Notes under the pieces: generated by a model
The model's input: only the letters and a program-made list of their open reading frames with translations
The model's database searches: none
What the model was told of the DNA's origin: nothing
Shown here: positions 23,140 to 30,802 of the stretch, piece by piece
Numbering within the stretch: the first letter of the stretch is position 1
How the letters are laid out: each line of letters starts with the position of its first letter
Made by a program: the position numbers and the translations under genes
From: an uncultured Pelagibacteraceae bacterium
GTDB lineage: Bacteria; Pseudomonadota; Alphaproteobacteria; Pelagibacterales; Pelagibacteraceae
DNA length: 64,000 nucleotides
Assembly: GCA_902525355.1 (NCBI GenBank)
Contig: CABZGO010000005.1
Location: 1 to 64,000, forward strand
Direction: 5' to 3'

Positions 23140-23736
23140 TTATTTTTTCTGTTCTTGATTTTCTTTCGGTTCTTCTGTTTTTACAGGCTCTGCTTTAACC
23201 TCTTCTTTAGGAGCTTCTGCTTTAACCTCTTGTTTAGGAGCTTCTGCTTTAACTTCTTCTTTAGTAGCTTCTGCTTTAGCTTCTTCATTTGGAGCTTCTG
23301 TTTGAGGTTCAGTTGAAGTAATTACGTTTTCCTCGGTAACTTCATTAATTTTAGTTTCTAAATCAATACCAATCGTCTTCTTAATTTTTTCAGCTATTCT
23401 AGCAGATTTACCAGTTCTATCTCTTAGATAGTATAATTTTGCTCTTCTTACTTTTCCTGATCTTACAACTTTTATTGTATCTACAATTGGGCTGTATAAT
23501 GCAAAAGTTCTTTCTACTCCCTCACCAAAAGAAATTTTTCTAACAGTAAAAGATGAATTGATGTCTCTACTCTTTTTTGCGATACATACACCTTCAAAAT
23601 ATTGAATTCTGTCTCTTTTACCCTCTGTTATCCTAACCCCAACCTTAACGATGTCTCCAGGGAAAAAATCAGGATGTTTTCTCTCAGAAATAATCTTGTT
23701 TAAATTTGATCTGTTTATTTCTTCAATATTTTTCAT
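23140..23736 (-). CDS. rplS: Ribosomal protein L19 with repetitive acidic/lysine C-terminal tail
   Basis: Large-subunit ribosomal protein at the 30S-50S interface. Residues 1-125 are a full L19: [48 protein letters not shown] and [18 protein letters not shown]. Residues 130-198 form an extra low-complexity tail containing four consecutive nine-residue units of the type EEVKAEAPK at residues 151-186. L19 normally ends near residue 115-125. A similar repeat tail occurs on RpsP, two genes upstream. The gene follows trmD with one base between them. Confidence 0.95.
   Translation of the reverse strand: MKNIEEINRSNLNKIISERKHPDFFPGDIVKVGVRITEGKRDRIQYFEGVCIAKKSRDINSSFTVRKISFGEGVERTFALYSPIVDTIKVVRSGKVRRAKLYYLRDRTGKSARIAEKIKKTIGIDLETKINEVTEENVITSTEPQTEAPNEEAKAEATKEEVKAEAPKQEVKAEAPKEEVKAEPVKTEEPKENQEQKK
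23179..23286 (-). repeat. Four 27-bp in-frame repeats in rplS tail
   Basis: Four tandem 27-base units encode [27 protein letters not shown] and EEVKAEPVK. The units differ by only a few bases each. They are related to the repeat in the rpsP tail. Confidence 0.9.
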
Positions 23737-23737
23737 T

Positions 23738-24421
23738 TTAATTTTTCTTATATTTTTGCCACAAGTCTGGTCTTCGGTCGCGTGTTATAGCCTCAGATTG
23801 AGATAAACGCCAGTCTTTAATTTTGGCGTGATCACCTGAAATTAGCACATTTGGGACCTTTTTTTCCTCCCAAACTTGAGGTTTTGTGAATTGCGGATAT
23901 TCAAGAAGGCCATTCTCAAAACTCTCGTCTTTTGAAGAATTAATATTACCTAGAATTCCTGGAATAAATCTTAAAATAGAGTCTGTTACAACAAATGCAG
24001 CAACTTCACCCCCCGACAGTATAAAGTCACCAATGCTAATCTCTTCAATATCTCTACTTTCTAGTATTCTCTCATCTACTCCTTCGAAGTGTCCACAAAT
24101 TAAATTGATTGTTTTTTCATTCGAAAACTCTCTAGCAATTTTGGAATTAAATACTTTTCCTCTTGGACTTAAATAGAGGGTTTTTTCTTTAGCCTTGATA
24201 TTTGCATCTAATGAATTTGCCAAAACATCTGCTTTCATAATCATTCCATTTCCTCCACCATAAGGAGTGTCGTCAACAGTTTTATGTTTATCTAAAGCAT
24301 AATCTCTTATGTTTACTGTTTCTAAATCCCATTCTTTTCCTTTTGACTTTCCAAAAAGGCCTTTACTTAAATAACCAGGAAAATATTCAGGATACAACGT
24401 AAATACTCTAGACAAAAACAT
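23738..24421 (-). CDS. trmD: tRNA (guanine-N1)-methyltransferase
   Basis: SAM-dependent SPOUT methyltransferase that makes m1G37 in tRNA. I chose the ATG at 24421 because the protein then begins [18 protein letters not shown], the normal TrmD N terminus. The frame stays open further upstream only because it runs through the repetitive rpsP tail in another frame. Diagnostic segments: [49 protein letters not shown] and [12 protein letters not shown] (the trefoil knot). About 227 residues. It starts four bases after rpsP with no rimM in between. Confidence 0.96.
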   Translation of the reverse strand: MFLSRVFTLYPEYFPGYLSKGLFGKSKGKEWDLETVNIRDYALDKHKTVDDTPYGGGNGMIMKADVLANSLDANIKAKEKTLYLSPRGKVFNSKIAREFSNEKTINLICGHFEGVDERILESRDIEEISIGDFILSGGEVAAFVVTDSILRFIPGILGNINSSKDESFENGLLEYPQFTKPQVWEEKKVPNVLISGDHAKIKDWRLSQSEAITRDRRPDLWQKYKKN

Positions 24422-24425
24422 TATT

Positions 24426-24884
24426 CTATTTAGCTTCTTCCTTCGAAGCTTCCGTTTTAGCTTCTTCTTTTGGTGCCTCAGCTTTTGGAGCTTCTGTTTT
24501 AGCTTCTTCTTTTGGGGCCTCTGTTTTTGGCTCTTCTGTTTTAGTTGCATCTGCTTTAGCTTCGCCACCCTCATCAGTTTTTTTTCTATCTTTTTTCGGA
24601 ATTGCTTTTTGAGGATTATTACCTTTTGCTGGCATAGGCATAATCTCATTTTCTCCTAATAACCTTGCAACTCTAGTTGTTGGTTGTGCCCCTTGACCCA
24701 GCCAATACTTAACTCTCTCAACATCTAATCCCATTCTTTCTTTTTTTTCTCTTGGAATTAGAGGATTAAAAAAACCTAATTTTTCTATAAACCTTCCATC
24801 TCTTGGAAATCTACTATCAGCAACCACTATCTTATAAACTGGTCTCTTCTTAGTTCCTCCCATTGATAAACGCATTTTTAACAT
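24426..24884 (-). CDS. rpsP: Ribosomal protein S16 with repetitive acidic/lysine C-terminal tail
   Basis: Small-subunit ribosomal protein. Residues 1-100 are S16: [40 protein letters not shown] and [12 protein letters not shown]. Residues 108-152 are an added tail of EEAKTEAPK-like units. A good Shine-Dalgarno (AGGAGA, about six bases upstream of the ATG) supports the start. Order ffh-rpsP-trmD-rplS is the common bacterial arrangement without rimM. S16 in many alphaproteobacteria has a charged extension, but the clear nine-residue periodicity shared with RplS is distinctive. Confidence 0.95.
   Translation of the reverse strand: MLKMRLSMGGTKKRPVYKIVVADSRFPRDGRFIEKLGFFNPLIPREKKERMGLDVERVKYWLGQGAQPTTRVARLLGENEIMPMPAKGNNPQKAIPKKDRKKTDEGGEAKADATKTEEPKTEAPKEEAKTEAPKAEAPKEEAKTEASKEEAK
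24429..24536 (-). repeat. 27-bp in-frame repeats in rpsP tail
   Basis: Units encode [18 protein letters not shown], a partial [14 protein letters not shown] and a final EEAK. They have the same nine-residue register as the rplS tail about 1.2 kb away, which suggests copying or recombination between the two genes or parallel expansion. Confidence 0.85.
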
Positions 24885-24896
24885 TTGTTCTCCTAT

Positions 24897-26255
24897 TTAT
24901 TTTAATTGATTAAAAAGTTCTGGTGGTATGCCTTTATCCATCATCCCTTTTGTATTTCCTTTAGACATTTTTTTCATCATTTCTGACATCATCTTAAATT
25001 GCTTAAGCAATTTATTGATAGTGGCTACGTCTGTTCCTGAGCCATTAGCAATTCTTTTTTTTCTAGAACCATCTATAATCTTAGGGTTTTCACGCTCTTT
25101 TTTAGTCATTGATAAAATTACGGCTTCGTTTTGAGTAATTATTTTTTCATCCACTCCTGCTTGGTCCATTTGAGATTTAACTTTTGAAACACCAGGCAAA
25201 AAAGACATTATACCTTCAATACCACCCATTTTTTTCATTTGTCTTAGCTGAGTAAGATAATCCTCTAACGAGAACTGACCTTTTTTTAATTTTTCCTCTG
25301 TTTTTTTTAATTTTTCTTCATCTAGATCTTCTGCAGCCTTTTCAACAAGGGAAACAATATCTCCCATACCTAAAATTCTATTGGCAATTCTGTCTGGGTG
25401 AAAAACTTCAAAATTTTCTATCTTTTCACCAACACCTAAAAATTTTATTGGAACACCCGCAACGTATTTCATACTTAAGGCCGCTCCACCTCTTCCATCA
25501 CCATCTGATCTTGTAAGAATAATACCTGTCAGATTTACTGTACTTTTAAATTCTTTAGCTACATTAGCTGCTACTTGACCAGTTAAAGAATCTGCAACAA
25601 GAATTGTTTCTGAAGGGTTTATAATACTTTCAATTTGTTTAATCTCACTCATCATCTGTAAATCAATCTGAGTTCTTCCGGCTGTATCAAATAAAATTAC
25701 ATCTGCTCCATTAAGATTAGCAGCACTAATCGCTCTTCTGCAAATATCTGCAGGAAGTTGATCTTTGATGACTGGAAGAGTTATTATATTATTTTGCTCA
25801 CCCAAAAGTCTTAGTTGCTCTTGTGCAGCAGGTCTGTAAACGTCAAGACTAGCCATCATAACTTTTTTCTTTTTGTTAGCCTCTAAAAATCTTGCTAATT
25901 TAGCTGTAGTTGTAGTTTTTCCAGAACCCTGTAACCCAACTAACATCACTGGAACAGGAGGAACTGCATTTAATTCAATATCAGAATTTTTATCACCTAA
26001 AAAAGAAATTAACTCATCGTTAACAACTTTAACTACCATCTGTCCGGGTGAAGTAGATCTGACGATCTCTTGACCAAGAGCTTTGGGTTTTACTCTATTT
26101 ATAAATTCTTTTACAACTTCTAAAGATACATCCGCTTCTAAAAGAGCAAGCCTAATCTCTCTTAAACCCTCATCTACTTGTTTTTCATCAAGCGAAGGTG
26201 CCTTTTTTAAAGAAGAAAATATTTCTTCAAATTTATTTGTTAAATTTTCAAACAT
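24897..26255 (-). CDS. ffh: Signal recognition particle GTPase Ffh
   Basis: Protein component of the SRP that delivers nascent membrane proteins to FtsY. I chose the ATG at 26255 (MFENLTNKFEEIFSSLKK), the normal Ffh N terminus; an in-frame ATG 24 bases upstream falls inside the leader hairpins. The NG domain has GLQGSGKTTTTAKLARF, the G3 motif DTAGRTQ and TRSDGDGRGGAALS. The C-terminal M domain is Met-rich and contains DGSRKKRIANGSGTDVATIN, which binds SRP RNA. About 452 residues. It is the first gene of the long minus-strand block and is divergent from dapF-ftsY. Confidence 0.97.
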   Translation of the reverse strand: MFENLTNKFEEIFSSLKKAPSLDEKQVDEGLREIRLALLEADVSLEVVKEFINRVKPKALGQEIVRSTSPGQMVVKVVNDELISFLGDKNSDIELNAVPPVPVMLVGLQGSGKTTTTAKLARFLEANKKKKVMMASLDVYRPAAQEQLRLLGEQNNIITLPVIKDQLPADICRRAISAANLNGADVILFDTAGRTQIDLQMMSEIKQIESIINPSETILVADSLTGQVAANVAKEFKSTVNLTGIILTRSDGDGRGGAALSMKYVAGVPIKFLGVGEKIENFEVFHPDRIANRILGMGDIVSLVEKAAEDLDEEKLKKTEEKLKKGQFSLEDYLTQLRQMKKMGGIEGIMSFLPGVSKVKSQMDQAGVDEKIITQNEAVILSMTKKERENPKIIDGSRKKRIANGSGTDVATINKLLKQFKMMSEMMKKMSKGNTKGMMDKGIPPELFNQLK

Positions 26256-26366
26256 AATCACATCCAGCAAGTATCGCACCAGTGGGCGAACTCTCGCTGA
26301 CTGGTGTCGATCTCTTTGTTACCAAAGACACCGCAAATTGCTGTATTTTGCGGAAACGGCGATAAA
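26256..26366 (-). promoter_or_regulatory. Structured 5' leader of ffh with three stacked hairpins
   Basis: Read on the minus strand, three hairpins follow one another directly. The first (26331-26353) has a perfect 7-bp stem CCGCAAA/TTTGCGG. The second (26304-26331) has a CTTTG-GTAA-CAAAG stem with a GNRA tetraloop, closed by GTGT/ACAC across a six-base one-sided bulge. The third (26279-26304) pairs CCAGT/ACTGG around an inner GCGA/TCGC stem. The start codon is 24 bases further on. The stretch is noticeably more GC-rich than its surroundings. It lacks the conserved SRP RNA core, so it is not 4.5S RNA. From memory, a candidate 'ffh' leader motif has been described; I cannot check identity here. 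Confidence 0.75.
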
Positions 26367-26367
26367 C

Positions 26368-26373
26368 TATAAT
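26368..26373 (+). promoter_or_regulatory. Candidate -10 element for dapF (TATAAT)
   Basis: A perfect TATAAT lies 43 bases before the dapF start in the divergent intergenic region. No convincing -35 hexamer is at the ideal spacing, so this is a weak call. On the opposite strand a TTGACA (26386-26391) could be the -35 of the ffh promoter. Confidence 0.4.
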
Positions 26374-26415
26374 AGAGGTTCAAAATGTCAATAAATAAGT
26401 TAAATACTGAAGTAT

Positions 26416-27240
26416 ATGGAATTTAAAGCTTTTAAAATGGATGGTCTTGGAAATGATTTTGTAATTATTGATAATAGGTCAAATAATGTGGAATTAAACA
26501 AGGATCAAATTATTAAAATTTGTGATCGAAACTTTATTGGTTGTGACCAACTAATCTATATTAACAACAGTGATAATGCTGATGCTGATCTAGAATTTTA
26601 TAACTCTGATGGTTCGGGATCTGACGCATGTGGAAACGGTACAAGATGTGTGGCATTCTTATTATCAAAAGAAAAAAATACAAAAAATATAAGCGTTGAA
26701 GTAGCATCAAAACAGTTGAATTCAAAATTACTTGATGATGGTCAAGTTGAAACAATAATTGGTGTTCCAAAAACTAATTGGAAAGAAATTCCTTTATCTA
26801 AAAAACTCGATACTAAAAATTTAGGAATAATTATAGAAGATAACAATAACCAAGAAGTGAATGGCGGTATAGCTATTAACGTAGGTAATCCTCATACTAT
26901 TTTTTTTGTTGATAATGTAGAAAATTTCAATTTAGAAAAAATTGGACCTGAGATCGAAAATCATGAATTGTTTCCAGAAAAATGTAATTTCACTCTTGCT
27001 CAAAAATTAAATAAAAATCATTATAAAATTAAAGTTTGGGAAAGAGGTGCAGGTTTGACCAAAGCATGTGGAACTGCTGCGTGTGCAACAGCAGTGGCTG
27101 CAAATTTAGAAAAATTAGAAAATTCTAGAACTGAAATTGAATTCAGTTTAGGAAAATTAATAATTTCTATTGATGAAAGTCAACAAATTCATATGAAAGG
27201 ACCTGTATCTAGTATCAAAGAAATAGATATAAATATCTAA
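26416..27240 (+). CDS. dapF: Diaminopimelate epimerase
   Basis: Cofactor-independent epimerase converting LL-DAP to meso-DAP for lysine and peptidoglycan. It begins MEFKAFKMDGLGNDFVIID, the typical DapF N terminus. The two catalytic cysteines are Cys72 in SDACGNGTRC and the one in AGLTKACGTAACATAVA near the C terminus. ERGAGLT is also conserved. 274 residues. It is translationally coupled to ftsY (TAATG overlap) and divergent from ffh, an arrangement seen in other alphaproteobacteria. Confidence 0.96.
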   Translation: MEFKAFKMDGLGNDFVIIDNRSNNVELNKDQIIKICDRNFIGCDQLIYINNSDNADADLEFYNSDGSGSDACGNGTRCVAFLLSKEKNTKNISVEVASKQLNSKLLDDGQVETIIGVPKTNWKEIPLSKKLDTKNLGIIIEDNNNQEVNGGIAINVGNPHTIFFVDNVENFNLEKIGPEIENHELFPEKCNFTLAQKLNKNHYKIKVWERGAGLTKACGTAACATAVAANLEKLENSRTEIEFSLGKLIISIDESQQIHMKGPVSSIKEIDINI

Positions 27241-28157
27241 TGGGTATTTTTGAAAAGTTTAAATTAGGTTTTAAAAAAAGTGCTGATAGTATTTCTTCAG
27301 GACTTAGAGAAATAATAGTAAAAAAGGAAATTGATGATGAAACATTAAACAGAATAGAGGAATTTTTGATTAGTTCAGATGTTGGCATTGACGCTTCAGC
27401 TGAAATAAAAAATATTATATCTCAAAAAAAAATTGACCCAAAGAAAAATGCGGTTGAGGAAATAAATTCTATTTTAAAAGAATATATTTTAGAGTTAATG
27501 GCACCCTTAGAAAGAAAAGATTTTTTTGAAAATAAAGAAAATTTAAACGTAACATTAATTTCTGGTGTAAATGGAGTAGGTAAGACAACAACTATTGGTA
27601 AAATTGGTAAAATATTTAAAGACAAAGGGTCAGAAGTAATATTTTCTGCTTGTGATACCTTTAGGGCAGCAGCAATAGAACAATTAGAGTCTTGGTCGAA
27701 TAGAATTGGAGCAACAATTATCAAATCAAATCCAGGATCAGATCCAGCCTCAGTTGCTTACAAAGCGATAGAACATGCAAAAAACAACAATATAAGACGG
27801 GTATTAATTGATACCGCTGGCAGATTGCAAAATAAGAAAAATTTAATGGATGAATTCAAAAAAATTGCAAATGTTATAAAAAAAACTGATGAAAGTGCTC
27901 CCCATGATGTTGTTTTAGTTCTAGACGCAACTTCCGGACAAAATATAATAAATCAACTTGAAGAATTTGATAAAATTATAAAAATTACTGGTTTAATTAT
28001 GACAAAACTTGATGGAACAGCAAAAGGTGGAATACTAATTGCAATTTCAAAAAAATACAAGGTTCCAATTTTAGGCCTTGGACTTGGAGAAAAAGAAGAC
28101 GATTTACAAATTTTCAATGCTGAACAATTTGCAGATGCATTTATTCAATTTAATTAA
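27240..28157 (+). CDS. ftsY: Signal recognition particle receptor FtsY
   Basis: GTPase receptor that docks SRP at the inner membrane. The short N-terminal part has an amphipathic start (MGIFEKFKLGFKKSADSI) and lacks the long acidic A domain of E. coli FtsY, which fits the 305-residue length. The NG domain contains SGVNGVGKTTTIGKIGK, CDTFRAAAIEQLESW, DTAGRLQNKKNLMDE, and TKLDGTAKGG. Its 3' end overlaps the 3' end of the convergent neighbour by eight bases. Confidence 0.97.
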   Translation: MGIFEKFKLGFKKSADSISSGLREIIVKKEIDDETLNRIEEFLISSDVGIDASAEIKNIISQKKIDPKKNAVEEINSILKEYILELMAPLERKDFFENKENLNVTLISGVNGVGKTTTIGKIGKIFKDKGSEVIFSACDTFRAAAIEQLESWSNRIGATIIKSNPGSDPASVAYKAIEHAKNNNIRRVLIDTAGRLQNKKNLMDEFKKIANVIKKTDESAPHDVVLVLDATSGQNIINQLEEFDKIIKITGLIMTKLDGTAKGGILIAISKKYKVPILGLGLGEKEDDLQIFNAEQFADAFIQFN

Positions 28158-28710
28158 TTAGATTTTTAGAAATTAAAGGTTTTTCAATAGAACATTCAAA
28201 ATTATTCTTATTTGTTTCATATCCACAAATTTTTGCATAACTTGAAATAATGAAATTTAGTTTACCGTCATTCTTGAAATTTTTTAATTTTTTAGACTGA
28301 ATATTATATTCTAGATTTTGATGAAAATTTTTTTTACCACTCACTAAAATTAGAGTATTATTATCTTTCATTAAATAGTATGCAAAGTCCTCAGGAAAAA
28401 CTGGATAAGTATAATTTTTAACAAGGTTTTTAACTTTTTTTGGAAACCATTCATATGTTAGTAATGGGAGATCCTCTTTTGAATTATGATTATAAATATA
28501 TAGATCTTGTGGATAATCATTAATATAGTTTGTATCTTCTCCTCTAGCCAAAATGGTTTTGTCTCTTGTTTTGAAATATAAGGTAAATTGACTATTATAC
28601 GATTTCATTTTACCAATATAAAAATATTTATTTCTAGTTTCGTAGCTAATTTCTGCATAAGAAATATTTGAAAGAAAAATTATAATTAATATAGATAAAA
28701 TTCTTATCAT
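28150..28710 (-). CDS. Secreted protein of unknown function
   Basis: I do not recognise this family. The 186-residue product has a clear Sec signal peptide (IRILSILIIIFLSNISYAE, cleavage after about residue 19). The mature part is rich in Tyr, Lys and Asn, without membrane segments. Two Cys in CGYETNKNNFECS near the C terminus could form a disulfide in the periplasm. It overlaps the ftsY 3' end and precedes nothing in operon on its own strand except, upstream, the hydrolase gene after 49 bases. Confidence 0.7.
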   Translation of the reverse strand: MIRILSILIIIFLSNISYAEISYETRNKYFYIGKMKSYNSQFTLYFKTRDKTILARGEDTNYINDYPQDLYIYNHNSKEDLPLLTYEWFPKKVKNLVKNYTYPVFPEDFAYYLMKDNNTLILVSGKKNFHQNLEYNIQSKKLKNFKNDGKLNFIISSYAKICGYETNKNNFECSIEKPLISKNLIN

Positions 28711-28759
28711 AGATAACTTAGAATATTTAAAGTTGCTAAATATTTGTTTGAATTGTGTC

Positions 28760-29569
28760 TTAATTTAATTCTGTAATAAATAACTCAATCGAGTTTAAGA
28801 GATTTTCGTTAAAATCCATCATGTGATCGTCATTTTCAACAAAAAAACTTGATTTTTTTCCATTAAATTTGTCATAAATTTCTTTTCCCATTTTAAATGG
28901 CACAATTTTATCTTTCATGCCATGCATTACAAGAATTGGAGCAGTATTTTTATTCAATTTACTAATCGAATTGTATTTATCTTTTAACAAATATTTGACT
29001 GGCAAATATGGATAATAACTTTTAGCTAGTGTTTCCATGGATGTGAACGGTGACTCTAATATCACACCACTAAAAGAATAATCTTGTGCTAGATTTAATG
29101 CAATTGCTGTACCCAACGACTCCCCATACAAGATTATATTTTTATCTTCAATTTTCTTCGAATTTAGCCATTTCTTTGCTGCCAAAGCATCTTCATAAAG
29201 GCCTATTTCTGATGGTTTTCCATCATTTCCACTAAATCCCCTATAGGCAAATATCAAATAATTAACATTCATTTTTGAGAATTCATTTAACTTATAAATA
29301 CGATTATCAAGTTTGCCAGCATTGCCATGAAAAAGTAATAAAGTCTTAAAATTTTGACTCTTTTGAAAGTGCCATCCGACCAAACTACTTTTAGAATTAA
29401 TATAAACCTTTTCAATTTTATGATTTAAAGGTCCTTCGTCTAAATAATTATTTTCTCCTGGATGGTACAGAAGATTTCTTTGATAAAAAAAAATAAAAAT
29501 ACAAATAAACGTATAAATTATTAATACTAATAACAATATATTTGTTAGTGTCATTATTTTATTAATCAT
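28760..29569 (-). CDS. Membrane-anchored alpha/beta hydrolase (Bem46/ABHD-like)
   Basis: Serine hydrolase of the alpha/beta fold, substrate unknown. One N-terminal membrane helix (about residues 8-28) ends in FFYQRNLLYHPG, a start common to the Bem46-like family. The nucleophile elbow is YGESLGTAIALNLA (GESLG). The Asp is in MHGMKDKIVPF and the His in NDDHMMDF. HGNAGKLDNR provides the oxyanion region. 269 residues. It overlaps the upstream MFS gene by eight bases, so the two are probably co-expressed. Confidence 0.85.
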   Translation of the reverse strand: MINKIMTLTNILLLVLIIYTFICIFIFFYQRNLLYHPGENNYLDEGPLNHKIEKVYINSKSSLVGWHFQKSQNFKTLLLFHGNAGKLDNRIYKLNEFSKMNVNYLIFAYRGFSGNDGKPSEIGLYEDALAAKKWLNSKKIEDKNIILYGESLGTAIALNLAQDYSFSGVILESPFTSMETLAKSYYPYLPVKYLLKDKYNSISKLNKNTAPILVMHGMKDKIVPFKMGKEIYDKFNGKKSSFFVENDDHMMDFNENLLNSIELFITELN

Positions 29570-30773
29570 TATTTCTGTTTAGATAAATGAAAAAAATATA
29601 ACTTAATATACAAAGTATTAAAAAAATTAAAAAAGAAATTCTGTAACTACTTACAATATCAAATCCTTTAGAATTAAATAAGTCTATAAATATTCCAATA
29701 CCCCATTGCATAAAGAATGTTCCTGAATGAATGAATACATTATATGAAGTAAGTGACTTACCTGCTAGATTTTGTGAAAAGTTTAAAGCTACCGCTGGTT
29801 GTGTTAAAGAAATGACAATTGAAGTCATTATGTATATTGCAAATAAGAATCCTCCAGCTTTAGTACCTGAAAGGATTATCAAAAAAAGAACAGAGTAACT
29901 TATTGGTAGACCAAATTTAATAAGCTTAATAGTATTAATACCAAAATCAGAAAGTTTAGGAAGAATATAGCCCCATAAAAGGTAAGATATTAACATTGTT
30001 ATATTGATCCAAAATAATCCTGTAGCACTTTGAAATGGAGAATACCCTGTAATATTTAGCATCCATGGGCCTGCCCAAAGTGTTTGAATTGCTTGGACAC
30101 CACCATAATTAATAAATCCTAATGGTATCATACTGATAAAAAACTTATTCTTCCAAATTTGAGATAAACCTTTTTTTTCTTGATTAATGGTGAAGTTTTC
30201 TTTCTGTTCCCAATTAGGAGTAAATAAGAAAATTAAAATAATACTTATTAAAATAAGTATGGCTATTAAAATGAAGATCCATCTCCATCCTATATACGGT
30301 AATAAAATTTGGACAGGTAAAGTAGATGATACAAAACCTATATTTGCTGCCATTAACATCCAGGAATTAACTCGCTGTTGATACTTTTCAGCAAACCAAA
30401 CTCTATAACCTGTTAGAGGTCCCATCATACATGCGCTAACACCTATACCTATAAATATTCTTGAAATAAGTAATCCAGAAAAACTTTTTGCTAATGCAAA
30501 TGATATAGTTCCAACTAATGCTATTATTAAAAAGTATCCAACAACTTTTTTTGGACCAAATTTATCTAAGAAAAGTCCTATAGGAATTTGCATAATTGAA
30601 AAGCCAATAAAATAGCCTCCTGCTAATAGTCCTAAATTGCCAGCTGTTAGGTCAAATTCATATGTAAGCACTGGTGTTAGAGTTGCTGTGATAGACCTGA
30701 TTAGATTTGATAATAAAAAACCAAAGGCAAAAATGCAAAATATGATAATGCTTTTATTTGGTTTATTAATCAT
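29562..30773 (-). CDS. Major facilitator superfamily transporter
   Basis: Inner-membrane secondary transporter with 403 residues and the pattern of about 12 hydrophobic helices. After helix 2 comes the MFS signature-like IGLFLDKFGPKKVVG. SRIFIGIGVSACMMGPLTGYRVWF in the N-terminal half resembles the CynX/nitrate-type or anion:cation branches, but I cannot assign a substrate. It is divergent from the gamma-glutamyltransferase gene with 29 bases between them, and overlaps the downstream alpha/beta hydrolase gene. Confidence 0.85.
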   Translation of the reverse strand: MINKPNKSIIIFCIFAFGFLLSNLIRSITATLTPVLTYEFDLTAGNLGLLAGGYFIGFSIMQIPIGLFLDKFGPKKVVGYFLIIALVGTISFALAKSFSGLLISRIFIGIGVSACMMGPLTGYRVWFAEKYQQRVNSWMLMAANIGFVSSTLPVQILLPYIGWRWIFILIAILILISIILIFLFTPNWEQKENFTINQEKKGLSQIWKNKFFISMIPLGFINYGGVQAIQTLWAGPWMLNITGYSPFQSATGLFWINITMLISYLLWGYILPKLSDFGINTIKLIKFGLPISYSVLFLIILSGTKAGGFLFAIYIMTSIVISLTQPAVALNFSQNLAGKSLTSYNVFIHSGTFFMQWGIGIFIDLFNSKGFDIVSSYRISFLIFLILCILSYIFFIYLNRNND

Positions 30774-30802
30774 TTATAAATTTTTTAGATTTAATCTGTA
30801 CT

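Noticed and set aside
24422-24649. Upstream extension of trmD to an earlier ATG
   Set aside because: The extra 76 residues are the repetitive rpsP tail read in another frame (Lys/Gln-rich); normal TrmD begins at the ATG at 24421.
26256-26279. Upstream ATG adding eight residues to Ffh
   Set aside because: The added codons overlap the leader hairpin, and the conserved Ffh N terminus starts at the Met at 26255.
26256-26366. The region before ffh as the SRP (4.5S) RNA gene
   Set aside because: The conserved domain IV core with its symmetric and asymmetric loops is not present; the hairpins are better explained as an mRNA leader.
26083-26394. Plus-strand 103-codon frame across ffh and its leader
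   Set aside because: It is mostly antisense to the conserved Ffh N domain and continues through the hairpins; no recognisable protein.
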